Source: Achatina immaculata | Lineage: Eukaryota > Mollusca > Gastropoda > Stylommatophora > Achatinidae | Length of the DNA: 64,000 bases | Assembly: GCA_009760885.1 (NCBI GenBank) | Contig: CM019701.1 | Span: forward strand, 39,673,515-39,737,514 | Direction of reading: 5' to 3' | In this document: positions 1-11,127 of the stretch, piece after piece | How the letters are laid out: each line of letters begins with the position of its first letter | Position numbering within the stretch: the first letter of the stretch is position 1 | Made by a program: the position numbers and the translations under genes | The notes under the pieces: generated by a model | The model's input: the letters and a program-made list of their open reading frames with translations, nothing else | What the model was told of the DNA's origin: nothing | Databases searched by the model: none

Positions 1-1110
1 TTTTATTTTTACGGATTTTTACATTATGGAAGCGACCGCTACGATAGTTCCTGCTGGGAACATTACGAATTTTGTGAGGTGAACTATGATATCCTGTACA
101 GGATTACTTCTACCATTGTCATATTTTATGTTCCTTTTCCTCTACTCTTCATTCTTTACTTCTTTGTTTTACGAGAAGTTCGAAATTTTCACAAGAGAAA
201 GCTCAACTTTGGGTTGAAAAGTTTGTCATCCCAGCACCAATATTCATCGAGGAGACAATGTCAGGGTTATAAATATTTGCCTAGTTGTCTGAACTCTTGT
301 ATGTCAATGCTGATGATAAAAATCCATAAATATGAGGTACAACCGACGTTAAAGTTGTGTCATGTTTTCGAAAAAACTCCAGACATTATCTGTCTGTCTT
401 CAGTAGCAGACTTTACAAACTCTCCATTCGTGGGACTAAGACCAACAGATACACCCATCTCGTTAGAAAACAGAGAGGTAGCTGAAACATGGGACAGATC
501 AACAATATTGTCTGCCGAAAGATTATCACCTTCAGAACTGCAAATTGTGAAGAGCTGTGGGTATACAACGTGTATGAAATGGAACAAAGACTATTCAGAA
601 GATCTTAAGGAATCTTCTCAATATGCCAAGGACGGTATTAATGAAACTGTGGATGGTATCTCAAACATTACTTCTGACAAGCATAAGAGTTCTTCTGAAG
701 GAAATGAAACTATAGATGATAAGTCTGACAAGCGTATGATTTCTTTTGGAATAGTTCCAGATCTGGAACGACTAGATTATATCCATCACAGAAAAGTGAT
801 CGTCATTTCAAAACTTTCACCAAGCACAAAGAACAGTTCTGAGACCGCTATAAAAACCGCACGTCCTTTAAACAACATGAAAGCTGTGCGTACTATTGGT
901 ATTATAGTTCTGGCGTTCACTGTTTGCTGGTTCCCTTTCAGTGTGCTGTCAGTTCTTCCAGGTTTATTTAACCACACTTTCCCTTACACGGTCTATATTG
1001 TAACCGCCTGGCTAGGTTATCTAAACTCCGCCATAAACCCTTGCTTGTACTGCTCCCATAAATCTGTAAGGCGAGCAATAATGGACCTGATTTGTCCTTC
1101 AATGAAGTAG
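1..1110 (+). CDS. GPCR-1: amine-type class A GPCR, 5' end outside window
   Basis: C-terminal part of a seven-transmembrane receptor. The frame is open from base 1; the first Met-like codon inside the window (a GTG at 79) is not a real start. Base 1 encodes the end of TM4. ECL2 follows with its conserved Cys (DSSC), then TM5 (YVPFPLLFILYFFVLREVRNF region), a very long Ser/Thr-rich third intracellular loop of about 220 residues, TM6 with CWFP, and TM7 with WLGY followed by NSAINPCLY (NPxxY). The stop is TAG at 1108-1110. W7.40, G7.42 and Y7.43 are typical of biogenic-amine receptors, so an amine or amine-like ligand is inferred. Sequence and 3' flank match GPCR-3 and GPCR-4 closely. No break is visible in the part seen. 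Integral plasma-membrane protein; G-protein class unknown. Confidence 0.88.
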   Translation, partial: FYFYGFLHYGSDRYDSSCWEHYEFCEVNYDILYRITSTIVIFYVPFPLLFILYFFVLREVRNFHKRKLNFGLKSLSSQHQYSSRRQCQGYKYLPSCLNSCMSMLMIKIHKYEVQPTLKLCHVFEKTPDIICLSSVADFTNSPFVGLRPTDTPISLENREVAETWDRSTILSAERLSPSELQIVKSCGYTTCMKWNKDYSEDLKESSQYAKDGINETVDGISNITSDKHKSSSEGNETIDDKSDKRMISFGIVPDLERLDYIHHRKVIVISKLSPSTKNSSETAIKTARPLNNMKAVRTIGIIVLAFTVCWFPFSVLSVLPGLFNHTFPYTVYIVTAWLGYLNSAINPCLYCSHKSVRRAIMDLICPSMK

Positions 1111-1149
1111 CAACCCTTTTGTTTTCAGAAAGAAACTGTGCTGTTTTCA

Positions 1150-1155
1150 AATAAA
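1150..1155 (+). terminator. Poly(A) signal of GPCR-1
   Basis: AATAAA about 40 bases after the stop codon. The same hexamer lies at the same distance downstream of GPCR-3 (36171-36176) and GPCR-4 (60111-60116), in homologous 3' UTR sequence. Confidence 0.6.
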
Positions 1156-1524
1156 CGTTATATTATTGATTATGCTGGCTCGTGTTATATTTCGAAAGTC
1201 CACAGTCTAGCATAAACTGTTCTGCCGGCTGAGGACCGCTGTGCTGGTGAACATCATGAAGTATTTGATACCTCCACTGGGATTTCTTACCAGTTTTTTT
1301 TTTACTCTAAATTACTTTTTTTTTTACTCTAAGTTACGTTTTTCTCTCTTTGTCCATCTCTCACATCCACTTCTCTATTCACCTTCCCGTCTTTTCTTTC
1401 TCGTCCGTAATTTTAAATTCTCTAAAGCACCCCCGTTCTGCTTTTGTTTCTTTTCGCGTAAACTGATTTACACTATTATAGAACATCTAAAGCGCCTTTC
1501 ACTATGTTAATTTCTTCACACTTT

Positions 1525-1790
1525 TTGATAATCAGAGACCACAACCTGACATGCTAACGTCAGGACTGACGAAGTAGAGCTGACGCAGACCAAGTCCCAC
1601 CTCTCCTCTCTCAGTTGGTACCCCCTGTAACAAACCTAGCCTGACCAATGCGGCATGGGTCGCTATAGACCACATGGCGATGGAGTCTGCTAAAAAAAAA
1701 GTACTGCCCCCCTCCCCCCCCCCCTTTTTTTAAAGGATACCAGCTTGTAGTTCCAGAGAGAGAGAGAGAGAGAGAGAGAGAAGGAGAAGA
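1525..1790 (+). repeat. Copy 1 of dispersed repeat DR (degenerate), with (GA)n
   Basis: Shares with 37430-37770 and 60495-60595 a string of short landmarks in the same order: TCTTCACAC, a CTAACGTCAGG-like block, GTTGGTACCCC, TCGCTATAG and GTGGAGTCTGCT-like blocks. It is part of the duplicated 3' flank shared with GPCR-3 and GPCR-4. A poly-C/poly-T run and a (GA)n run at about 1756-1783 follow. 1160-1525 is pyrimidine-rich 3' flank with no other feature. Confidence 0.6.
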
Positions 1791-2172
1791 AATAATCTCG
1801 AAACATCGTCCTGTTCTTTATCATAAATTTAAGTCACAATTTTTATGTGCATTGCCGACTATTACTGCTACTTTGTGCTTGTGTAAACAGTGTAAACAGC
1901 CTGTTGTCCTCGGCTGAGACATTAGGATGTGAACAGTATTTAGTATACAAGTTGTTGCAAAGATAGTTTCCAGTTAGTTCGGGATATGTCTCGGTGGGCG
2001 AGCCATCGGGTCTGGAAGTGCTTGGTTCTTGATATTGAAGTATATACAGTGTTATTGTGCCCTGCACTGATTAAGTTGTAAGTATGTGCGATATGTGGTT
2101 GCTGGCTATGACCCCATCGAGCACCCCGGCTCAGTTAGGTTGGTTATGTATTAGTTTGGTTAGTAGAGATAG

Positions 2173-2262
2173 TTTCGTAAGGATGATAGTACATGTGCTG
2201 GGTTTCGTAAGGATGATAGTACATGTGCTGGGTCTCGTAAGGATGATAGTACATGTGCTGGG
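2173..2262 (+). repeat. 30-bp tandem repeat, 3 copies
   Basis: Three near-identical 30-base units built around CGTAAGGATGATAGTACATG, differing by one base. No coding role is visible although short ORFs cross it. The surrounding 1800-2630 holds nothing else I recognise. Confidence 0.85.
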
Positions 2263-2633
2263 TGACCCATAGGTTTGTGTAGTAATGTTTTAGTATGAGT
2301 TGAGATGGAGTTAATATATATTTTATACAGCTGATATGGGCTGTCACATAATAATGCTTGTGGTCCATGCTGACAACATGGCATGATTTATTTTTGTAGG
2401 ATATCTTGAACGATAGTTGCGTTATGTATATTTTTTTGCCATGAGTTTTGATGTCGTTAGTATGAACATATAGTATACATTTAATGTTGAGTTTTCATAT
2501 GAATGTTTATTATAGCTGTTCGGAGGGACAGCTTTATATGTTCTGGTGTTCATGATAAAGTGCTGTTATCAGGGTTCTCACTTTTTTGACAATGCTTTAC
2601 TTGTGTGTGATGTTAATATTCGATGCATTGTTG

Positions 2634-2690
2634 AATATATATATATATATATATATATTTACATATATATCTTATATATCTTATATCCTT
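2634..2690. repeat. (TA)n microsatellite at LINE-A 3' tail
   Basis: A (TA)n tract followed by TATC/TTATATC units, directly abutting the 3' end of the minus-strand LINE-A fragment. It probably grew from the element's GATATA-type tail. Confidence 0.75.
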
Positions 2691-2943
2691 CCCGTGCCGT
2701 TAAACGTCACATTGGTCTCGCAAAATAGTTCGCCAATTTTTCCTGTCTTTGGCGAGTCTTTCAACCTCATCAAAGGATTTTATGCCTGTTAATTTGGCCT
2801 CTCTTAATAATGTCCTCTTCAGAGTTTCACGCGGTCTGCCTCTTTTTCTTCGACCTGTTGTGTTACACTTGATAGCTTGTTTTGGGATTCTCTGATCATT
2901 TCTTCTCATCAAGTGACCAACATATGTCCATCTCCTTTTCCCG

Positions 2944-3038
2944 AAGAATGAAAGATGGAGTGATGAAGGGCAGAATGTAAGACGGGCATGCGTGCCCAAT
3001 TCTTTACCCTTGAAAAATAAAGATTATTCATTCATTCA

Positions 3039-3044
<6 letters not shown>
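2944..3044 (+). mobile_element. S1, short retroposon with (ATTC)n tail, copy 1
   Basis: About 100 bp starting near GAAGAATGAAAGATGGAGTG and ending in AAAATAAAGATT plus an (ATTC)n tail. A second copy lies at 57091-57205. It has no ORF. The 3' microsatellite tail is typical of retroposons mobilised by LINE machinery. No tRNA-like promoter boxes are visible, so its origin is unknown. Confidence 0.6.
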
Positions 3045-3076
<32 letters not shown>

Positions 3077-3210
3077 TACAGTTGTTATATCTGCTCTCTT
3101 GTCTCAAGTTTTTATCACATGTAACTTTTCTCTTCAAATTTTTCCGCTGTATATCATATGATTTGTACCCATATCTCTAAACAAGGATCATACAAAAAAT
3201 AAAACAGCTA
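3041..3210 (+). repeat. R170 repeat, copy 1
   Basis: A (CT)n run followed by about 145 bp beginning CCCTTACAGTTGTTATATCT and ending near AAAAAATAAAACAG. It is nearly identical to 3934-4112. It contains AATAAA, so it may be the 3' end of a retroposed transcript. Family unknown. Confidence 0.65.
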
Positions 3211-3599
3211 TCTTTATTCGTTCCACTTGATGCCGAGTGTTTTCCTTATGCATTTGTTTTTTTAAAAGTCTAATTTCTTTTCTATTTCTTTAGTTGTTTT
3301 CAAGCTTTCGCATGCATAATTGAGTGTGGATATTACATTTGAATTGAATAGTCTTAACTTGGTTTTTGTGCTTATAACTTTTGAATTCCATATGTTCTCA
3401 AGATTCTTGAAGATTGCTGCTGCTCTTGCAATTCTGATCCTAACTTCCTTTCTAGTGTCACCATCCTGGTCTATGTAGCTTTCAAGGTATGCAAATTGAT
3501 TGACTTCTTCAATATCTGTCCCTTCTATGTGTATTTTTCCATTTTTATTGAGGGGAATTTTCATTATTTTTGTTTTGTCCTTATATATATATACCGTGG

Positions 3600-3930
3600 T
3601 CTTAATGTGGATGAACCGTTATCTATATTTTATGTGTTGATGAGTGTCTTGATGTTGTCATAAGAAACTTTTTTATTAGTTGTTTTACATACTGAGGTAA
3701 TTGTTGTTTGTTTTTCTTTGCGGGGGAAGGGTGCTGTAATGGTATGAGAGATGATGAGGAAGCAGAGAGATCATAACATCTATAGGTTGAGCTGTTGACC
3801 AACAAAGATTCGGGAACCGGGATGATTGATGTCAGATTTCCTTCAAAATTACGATTGGAGGTCACAGTACGTTGGTACTATTGGAAGAGTTTTATTACTT
3901 AATTACCACTCTCATAAGCCCCACAATCCC
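3600..3930. other. Intervening sequence, no recognised feature
   Basis: AT-rich sequence between LINE-A and the second R170 copy. I see no gene or repeat family in it. Confidence 0.5.
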
Positions 3931-3933
3931 CTC

Positions 3934-4112
3934 ACTCTCTCTCTCTCTCTCTTTTTCTCTCTCTCTCTCTCTCTCCCTTACAGTTGTTATATCTGCTCTC
4001 TTGTCTCAAGTTTTTATCATTTGTAACTTTTCTCTTCAAATTTTTCCGCTGTATATCATATGATTTGTACCCGTATCTCTAAACAAGGATCATACAAAAA
4101 ATAAAACAGTTA
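3934..4112 (+). repeat. R170 repeat, copy 2
   Basis: Second copy of the (CT)n plus CCCTTACAGTTG element, only a few substitutions from copy 1 about 900 bp upstream. The near identity indicates recent spread or local duplication. Confidence 0.65.
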
Positions 4113-4274
4113 TTTTTAAAGTTTATTTATTTTTCGTATTTTTATGTATGAAATCTTTGAAACACGCTTTTGCCAAAATATTGGATTACTGTGTCCCTTT
4201 TCAATCATTTATGCTCATCTAACTATCTGATATTTTTGTTTCTACTCACTTTCCTCACTATTCTTATCACTTTG

Positions 4275-4640
4275 TAAAACTGAACCACACATCTGAATGG
4301 AAAAAGAAACTGAAATGCAACAATGAACCAGATCCAATACACCAACTACAAAGACATCAACAAATCATCCTCTTCCGCCTAAGGACATGCCACTGCAGAC
4401 TACTGAGCCACCTGCATCGACTCAAAATGTCTCACACAGACGAGTGTTCATGTGGCAGTGGGGTCCAGACTTCAGAACATATCCTTCAAGATTGCCCAAA
4501 CCTTGCAGACCTGAGGCGTTAGATATGGTCAGAAGACACAAGCTTGGGGCAAAAGCTTTGGGGCTTCTATCAGGATCTGGAGAGGACTGGGGGCTTTGCC
4601 ATGTCAACAGGGATCAAGATCTAATATGACCAACAACCTC
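4275..4640 (+). mobile_element. Jockey-like LINE, 3' end
   Basis: The + frame through 4364 reads IILFRLRTCHCRLLSHLHRL, then CSCGSGVQTSEHILQDCP and GFYQDLERTGG, ending in a stop at 4622-4624. A Leu-rich segment plus a Cys-x-Cys...His...Cys cluster is the usual C-terminal domain of jockey-clade RT proteins. One in-frame TAG follows the ADLRR motif. A (GAA)n tail follows at about 4648. Only the last 120 or so codons survive. Confidence 0.75.
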
Positions 4641-5740
4641 GAGCGCAGAAGAAGAAGAATGACCCATACAACACTGTTTGGCATCTTATAGCCACACCTC
4701 ATTGTTCATTAATTAATTAACTCTTTAACTACCAAACGCAAAGATTTCATGACCGCATTCATATTAAAACACAGCTGCCATGTTTTTAACACACAATAAC
4801 CATAGGCTTACACATATATAGTATTTTTTCGTATTTAGGTTAAATACAAATGTCAAATCGTAATCTCCAAATCTAATAACACAATCAAGGAAACGCATGT
4901 ATATGTATTCAGTAAAAGTATTTCAACGATTCCAGGTAGAAATAGATTAAGTATTCATATAATCGATAAAGCGCAAAGAAGGTTTACATTTACCTCTGGG
5001 GAGCACAAAGTAGGTTTACATTTACCTCTGGGGAAGTCCATTGCAGAGTCCAATGGTTTAAATACATTTACCTCTGGGGAAGTCCATTGCAGAGTCCAAT
5101 GGTTTAAATACATTTCCCTGAGGTTCACAACTCTTGCCAGCAGATGCTGCTGGCCAAACGAGTACTTTCATTACTTTTCAAAAACGCCCTCTTATTGGAG
5201 ATTGGAGTCCCTCTTTGTTGAAGAGTTCATGCACTCTTCAAATAATAAATGTTTCTTTAGTATTTAAGATCTGCTAATGTCGTGTGACACAGTGAAGCTT
5301 CACTTTAGTTTCATGGTTTTAAAAACACATTCTGAAAATAAATTATTGTTTCCATTTTCCTGTTTCTTTTATTGTTATTTATTTAATTTTTAAATCAAAA
5401 CATGAGACTCAGGATGTGAAGAAATACCCTTCACAAAAGTGATATAAATGGTTAGAGAAACTGTAATAGTAGAGGTTAAAGAAGGAAGAATACGGGAAAA
5501 CGATGATTTCCGTCAAAAATATATATGCACACACACACACACACACGCACACACATGTGCATCGTGGATTCGCCGAATACGAGGAATATAGCTTTCATGT
5601 CAACATCTTCCATGAGCTGTCGGCACACTTTAATTTCATGTGATCAGAATCACACCTGATCATGTTTTCTTCTCCAACTCTAGAAAGAGACACGTACACA
5701 TTTCTACAGCTGGGTGAGTGAAACGTGACCGACCAGTGTC
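4640..5740. other. Intergenic sequence
   Basis: No gene seen. Holds the 46-bp tandem repeat described separately and a (CA)n run at about 5527-5553. The rest is AT-rich unique sequence. Confidence 0.5.
4981..5122 (+). repeat. 46-bp tandem repeat, about 2.5 copies
   Basis: Direct repetition of a unit containing TTTACCTCTGGGGAAGTCC and TTGCAGAGTCCAATGGTTT. The first copy is shorter and diverged (GGGAGCACAAAGTA). Confidence 0.8.
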
Positions 5741-6000
5741 ATTTTGTGCCGTTACGTGCAAGCGATGAGATGTGAAGTATATAAGAGAGACTGCGTTACA
5801 ATCTTAGGAGATCGGTTTCGGAAGCATCGGGATAACATGTTCAAGAAGACAGTGAAACCAGTCGCCAAGCACTTCTGTCAAGAGGATCACATACAAACAA
5901 AGCGGGACATTTTCGTCAGTGCAATCCGCTCTTTTCGTTTTGATGAGCAATCTCAGAAAGTTCCATAACACAGCCTTATTTTTCAAACCAGCTGTTTCTG
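5740..6000 (+). mobile_element. Penelope-like element fragment (GIY-YIG region)
   Basis: The + frame at 5744-5968 contains LGDRFRKHRDNM followed by KPVAKHFCQEDH, the spacing seen after the GIY-YIG catalytic core in PLE C-terminal endonucleases. The same arrangement is clearer at 17352-17633. The upstream GIY-YIG residues are degraded (CEVYKRDC). A related scrap lies at 61470-61620. Confidence 0.6.
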
Positions 6001-6107
6001 CCCAACTTTAATTTAGAAAAGTTCAGTTTAAAAAAACAAACCTATTTGCTGTGTCTTTCTATTTCTGTTCCTGATACTCAACTCTCTTGTCTTTGCCCCA
6101 TTCCACC

Positions 6108-6180
6108 CAGCAAACACACGTTACGAATGATCTCCACCCAGCAAACACAAGTTACGAATGGTCTCCACCCAGCTTACTTA
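6108..6180 (+). repeat. About 31-bp tandem repeat, 2-3 copies
   Basis: Units of CACCCAGCAAACACAAGTTA then CGAATGRTCTC. Related degenerate pieces (CCACCCAGC, CAGCAAAC, GAATGATCTCCAC) recur near 8097-8140 and 8500-8540, so this is a small dispersed family. Confidence 0.65.
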
Positions 6181-6589
6181 CTCAACTCTACTTTATACTT
6201 CCATTTTGTCGTGAGCTGTCGAGGGGAGAATCATTTGGCGTCCTTGGCTCATATGAGAAGCCTCGGTGATGTTCATGCCTTAATTCGTGAACGTTTCTTT
6301 TACTCCATCTATCCATCTTTTTCAGGAGTCTTCCTCTTGATCTGTGTTCTGTAGTTATTTGGATGAAGGCTCTCATGCCTGGCTGTACGTGTGTCATTCT
6401 CATTAAGTAGCAAACCCACGTAATTCTTTATTTCTCAATATATTGTAGGCGTGGTATAATTCCTACCAGTTGTCATCTGTCGGCGTGTCTTATCTTGTCC
6501 CTCATGGTGACGTTTGCTGCTTTTCTTAGGCATACCGTTTCTAATATATATATATATATGTATATACATATCCCTCTCTCTAACATATG

Positions 6590-7690
6590 CATTATTCATA
6601 GATTTTGAGAAAGCCTTTGACAGTGTCAACAGAGATGCACTGTGGAAAATCCTAAGATGGCATGGCCTCCCCCATAAAATAGTTAATGTAATCAAAGCCG
6701 TATACGAGGGTTTTCAGTGCAAAGTTATCTGTGGAGAACATACCTCCAGCAGCTTTACGGTACAAACAGGAGTGAAACAGGGAAGTGTACTATCACCAAC
6801 ATTATTTATCTTGGCAGTAGACTGGTTAATGAAGGAGGCAACATCAGACAAACGCAGAGGATTACAATGGACCCTTGACACAGTGCTGGAGGACCTTGAC
6901 TTTGCGGACGACATTTGTCTATTATCAAGCAGTCACAAAGATATGCGAGATAAAATAAACAAGCTAACTCAGAATGTAAAGAACATAGGACTAAAGATCA
7001 ACGTAGGAAAGACAAAGTTAATGAAGCAAAATGTGAACAACAGAAATGTACTCAGAGTAGATAACAAGTTAGTGGAGGAGGTCAACGAATTTGTATACCT
7101 TGGCAGCAGAGTAGTAGAAAATGGAGACAGCACAGAGGACATCAACAGCAGACTTACTAGAGCAAACCAGGCTTTTGCAATGCTGCAGAATATATGGAAA
7201 TAAAAAAAACTAAGCATAAATATGAAAATCAGGATATTTAAGATTAATGTTTTAAGTGTACTACTCTATGGAAGTGAATGCTGGAAAATCACCAAAACCA
7301 TAGAAAACAAGTTAAATTCTTTCCAGACTAAATGTTTACGAAGAATTAAAAAAATATTTTGGCCAAACACCATAAGAAATAGTATTTTATTAGCAGAAAT
7401 GCAGATGAAACCACTGACAACAATTATTGAGGAAAGACGCTGGCGATGGTTGGGACATGTGCTCCGAATGACTGACAACTCACTACCAAAAATAGCACTA
7501 AGATGGACACCACAGGGGAACAGAAGTAAGGGTAGACCAAAAGAGACATGGAGAAGAGCAACAGAAATGATGTTGAGCAATAGAGGGCTCACCTGGGCAA
7601 GAGCAGAAAAAAAAGGCGAAGGACAGGATTTGTGGAAAACCCTTGCGGAAGCCCCATGTGCCCTCTCTCTCTGTTTGTCTCTCTCTCTCT
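6590..7690 (+). mobile_element. LINE-B, RT domain to 3' end
   Basis: Reverse transcriptase of an RTE-like LINE. In order: FIDFEKAFDSVNRDAL (palm), GVKQGSVLSP, the active site LDFADD (FADD variant of YADD), EVNEFVYLGSRV, a thumb/connector with LLYGSECWKI, and the C-terminal RRWRWLGHVLRM and GRPKETWRR motifs. An in-frame TAA at 7201-7203 interrupts it. The endonuclease half is missing (5'-truncated). The 3' end runs into a (CT)n tract at about 7665-7703. Other copies: 9376-10287, 38016-38336, 50345-50548 and 56636-56830. Confidence 0.88.
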
Positions 7691-7699
7691 CTCTCTCTC

Positions 7700-7830
7700 T
7701 CTCTGAACCTTATTTGTCCAAGGCACAATGGGCTTCCGCAAGGGTTTTCCACAAACACCTGTCCTGTGCCTTTTTTTCCCGCTCTTGACCAAGTGATCCA
7801 TCTATTGCTCAACATCCTCTCTTATTTGGC
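7700..7830 (-). mobile_element. LINE-B 3' end, inverted and tail-to-tail
   Basis: Reverse complement of the last about 125 bp of LINE-B (ending CTCTGAACC on the + strand). It faces the preceding LINE-B across a shared (CT)n tract, giving a large inverted repeat. 7830-8290 carries an (AC)n run and scraps of the CACCCAGC repeat but no gene. Confidence 0.8.
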
Positions 7831-8289
7831 ATATAGATATTTTATATTACTGTTTCTTGGTTAGTGTCCATGTTTGTCAGTGCAAGTACAACGTTCGTAT
7901 ACACACACACTATTAATTAGTTGATTCTTCAAGCGGTATGCTGGGGTGAGAAGGTAGCGGATATAGCTAGTAAGTTATGGGATTTGCCATCTCTGTTCTA
8001 ACTTCGGTTTCTCTTTCAAGTTTCATAAGATCTCGAAGAGAAAAAACTCAACAAATAAATGAATTAAAGTATGGTGGTAGTATTTTTACAGAAGATGGTA
8101 AGCTCCACTCAGCAAACAGCAAATAACCTCCACCCAGCTAGCAAACTTGTACTTGTACGAACTCCCTGTAACTGTGAACTGTTGTTCTTTGCAGCCGATG
8201 CTGTAGAGATGTTGAGGCACAGCATCGTATCGGCGTGGGAGCGGGTTATGGCAAGTAATCTCTCAGTCCCGGAGTACAGCTAAAAACCA

Positions 8290-8465
8290 GAGGGTGTGCA
8301 AAGCTTCCTTAGCAGACTCCGCCACCATGGGGACTATGGCGATCCCTGCCCCGTTAGCCAGGTTAAGGGTGCCACGAAGAGGTGGGACAGGGTCTTGGTC
8401 AGCTATGGTTCGCTAACCCTGACACTAGCATATCAGCTATGGGTCGCTGACTGCCTCATCAGACA
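8290..8465 (-). repeat. Copy 2 of dispersed repeat DR, inverted
   Basis: The reverse complement gives landmarks in the same order as the other copies: GGCAGTCAGCGACCCATAGC, GTGTCAGGGTTAGCGAACC, GGCAGGGATCGCCATAGTC and GGCGGAGTCTGCTAAG. It is the only copy in this orientation and is not beside a receptor, so DR moves or spreads independently of the receptor cassette. Confidence 0.75.
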
Positions 8466-8469
8466 GTGC

Positions 8470-9235
8470 CTTCACCACTCCCCCCTCCCCCACAACCCAG
8501 CAAGCAAAGAAAACAAACACGTAATGAATGATCTCCACAAAACAAGCACATCAGTTATCAAAGTTTTTCATTTGATTGGTTTTGTTTTAAAATTTAGCAA
8601 TCACCCATTAATCGATCTTCTCGTGGTCACGCTGCCGGGAATCGCTTTAATTATTCATGAGCTATCTAGTGCAAATATCGCGAAATGGGCTTTAGATTGA
8701 ATTCACGTGATGTAGTATAGATCTTTCTCTGAACTAGTTTCTGCCCAACTGGAAAGATACTTGCTGTGATAACTATTTCGGAGTAGCGGCACTTGAAATA
8801 CTGATTACTGAACGTCACATAAGAGGATTCAACAAAGTGGTAATGGTTTCGAAAAGTCGTTATTCAGTTATAAAATAATCCAGTTTCAGATATGATTTTG
8901 ATATGTTGTTGATACATAGGAGTGCCGGAAAATTTTTAAGACTTTGTTTCAGTTTTAACATCTTTTGTAAGGATGGCTGGTAGAGTCTTCCTTTCAACCC
9001 TGTGTGCTATAGTAAGAGTTATTTGAACCAGATTATTTTTTGACTTGCATTACTATATTCAGATCATGTTATTGCAGGTGATATATTGCAGTAAATTGTG
9101 TTATAATATTTTTTTCTTTTTAAATAATGAAATAACTTGTAACTGATATTTAAAAATATAAAGAAATTACTTTTTTCCAGAGAGTTCCGTGTAATAAAGA
9201 TTTCATTCAGATCATAACGGCGCCATGGACCTGAG
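8470..9235. other. Intergenic sequence
   Basis: Contains a scrap of the CAGCAAAC/GATCTCCAC repeat near 8500-8540. Nothing else recognisable. Confidence 0.5.
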
Positions 9236-10398
9236 AATCAACAAACTTCTGTGTATTTAGATCTTGAGACAATTAGAGTCTCTTATCATACTTCTATGCA
9301 TTTAGGTCTTGATAATATTAGACTCTCTGAACATGCATACATTTAGATCTTGAGACAGTTCGACATCATGAACATCTCTCTCTCTGAACCTTAAGTGCCC
9401 AGGGCACATGGGGCTTCAGCAAATGTTTTCCACAGATGCCTGTTTTTTGTCTTTTTTTCTGCTCTTGCCCAGGTGAGCCATATATTGCTCAACATCTTTT
9501 CTGTTGTTCTTCTCCATATCTCTTTTGGTCTACTCTTACTTCTGTTCCCCTGTGGTGTCCATCTTAGTGTTATTTTTGGTAGTGAGATGTCAGTCATTCG
9601 AAACACAGGTCCCAGCCATCGCCAGCGTCTTTCCTCAATAATTGCTGTCAGTGGCTTCATCTGCATCTCTGCCAACAAGATGTTATTTCTTATGGTGTTT
9701 GGCCAAAATATTTTTCTAATTCTTCGTAAACATTTAGTCTGGAAAGAATTCAACTTGTTTTCTATGGTTTTGGTGATTTTCCAGCATTCACTTCCTTAGA
9801 GTAGTACACTTAGAACATTACTCTTAAATATCCTGATTTTCATATTTATGCTTAGTTTTTTTGATTTCCATATATTCTGCAGCATTGCAAAAGCCTGGTT
9901 TGCTCTAGTAAGTCTGCTATTGATGTCCTCTGTGCTGTCTCCATTTTCTACTACTCTGCTGCCAAGGTATACAAATTCGTTGACCTCCTCCACTAACTTG
10001 CTATCTACTCTGAGTATATTTCTGTTGTTCACATTTTGCTTCATTAACTTTGTCTTTCCCACATTGATCTTTAGTCCTATGTTGTTTGCATTCTGAGTTA
10101 GCTTGTCTATTTTATCTTGCATATCTTTGTGGCTGCTTGATAGTAGACAAATGTCGTCCGCAAAGTCAAGGTTATCCAGCACTGTGTCTAGGGTCCATTG
10201 TAATCCTCTGCGTTTGTCTGATGTTGCCTCCTTCATTAACCAGTCTACTGCCAAGATAAATAATGTTGGTGATAGTACACATCCTTCCATGAACATACTT
10301 CAATGTATTTCGATCCTGATACTTCGGTGTATTTCGATACTGGGACAATTAGATTCTTTGATTATACTTCAATGTATTTAGATCCTGACACAAGTAGA

Positions 10399-10435
<37 letters not shown>

Positions 10436-11050
10436 GATTAAAAAAAAACAAATAAAAATTTTAAAATATAATAAACTGTAATAAACTATAATAAAAGATA
10501 ATAAAGTAAAATAAAATAAAATACAATTAAATTAAACTGAAATGACAAAATGTCTACATATTTAAATCTAGTGTCTAGACTCTCTGGACAAACTCTTGCA
10601 CATCTTGTACCTGAGGCTAGGATGTCTAAACAAACGTGTGTGTACCTGAATCCTGAGACAACTAGACCCTCTGAAAACAAGTTTATGTGTATTGAAATCC
10701 TGAAACTAGACTCTCTGGACAAACTTATGTGTATTTAAATCCTGAAACTAGACTCTCTGGACAAACTTATGTGTATTTAAATCCTGAAACTAGACTCTCT
10801 GGACAAACTTATGTGTATTTAAATCCTGAAACTAGACTCTCTGGACAAACTTATGTGTATTTAAATCCTGAAACTAGACTCTCTGGACAAACTTATGTGT
10901 ATTTAAATCCTGAAACTAGACTCTCTAGACAAATTTATATGTATTTAGATCCTGAAACTAGACTGTTTGAAAAAAAGAGTACATGGTTAGATTTTGAGGC
11001 AACTAGGCTCTAAAAAAATGTATGTGTAGCTGAAACTAAACTATGTGAAC
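9236..11050 (+). repeat. 42-bp minisatellite array, split by LINE-B
   Basis: Five to six near-perfect 42-base units at about 10700-10930 contain TGTATTTAAATCCTGAAACT and AGACTCTCTGGACAA. Diverged units (TTTAGATCTTGAGACAATTAG and relatives) extend from 9236 to 9375 and from 10290 to about 11050. One unit has a (CT)n expansion (10397-10436) grown from its GACTCTCT core. The unit is a multiple of three, so a 14-residue peptide repeat stays open. I regard that as incidental. Confidence 0.85.
9376..10287 (-). mobile_element. LINE-B, 5'-truncated insertion with 9-bp TSD
   Basis: Minus-strand RT fragment (VLSPTLF, LDFADD, EVNEFVYLGSRV, LLAEMQMKPL, RRWRWLGPVFRM) ending in the (GA)n tail at 9376. CATGAACAT occurs on both sides (9367-9375 and 10288-10296), a clean target-site duplication. 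The frame shifts near 9790, between LSVLL and the C-terminal part. It inserted inside the 42-bp array and is therefore younger than it. Confidence 0.9.
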
Positions 11051-11127
11051 AAGCTTTAATGCATTTAGATTTTATTGAGGATTTTACTAAATATCGCGCT
11101 GTGCATGTACTTGCAAAGGTGTGCAAG

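Larger units (their letters stand above)
2690..3595 (-). mobile_element. LINE-A, 3'-terminal fragment, interrupted
   Basis: Minus-strand translation gives the C-terminal part of a LINE reverse transcriptase in two blocks. At 3564-3215 it has EVNQFAYL, then ENIWNSK and NSNVISTLNYAC. At 2999-2700 it has YVGHLMRRN followed by the GRRKRGRPRETLKR motif that closes many RTE-like RT proteins. The blocks are split by about 270 bp of other short repeats. The same 3' end recurs at 28440-28530 and 51485-52046. 5'-truncated and non-functional. Confidence 0.85.

Noticed and set aside
5744..5968. Small host gene of 74 residues
   Set aside because: Better explained as a degraded PLE endonuclease fragment.
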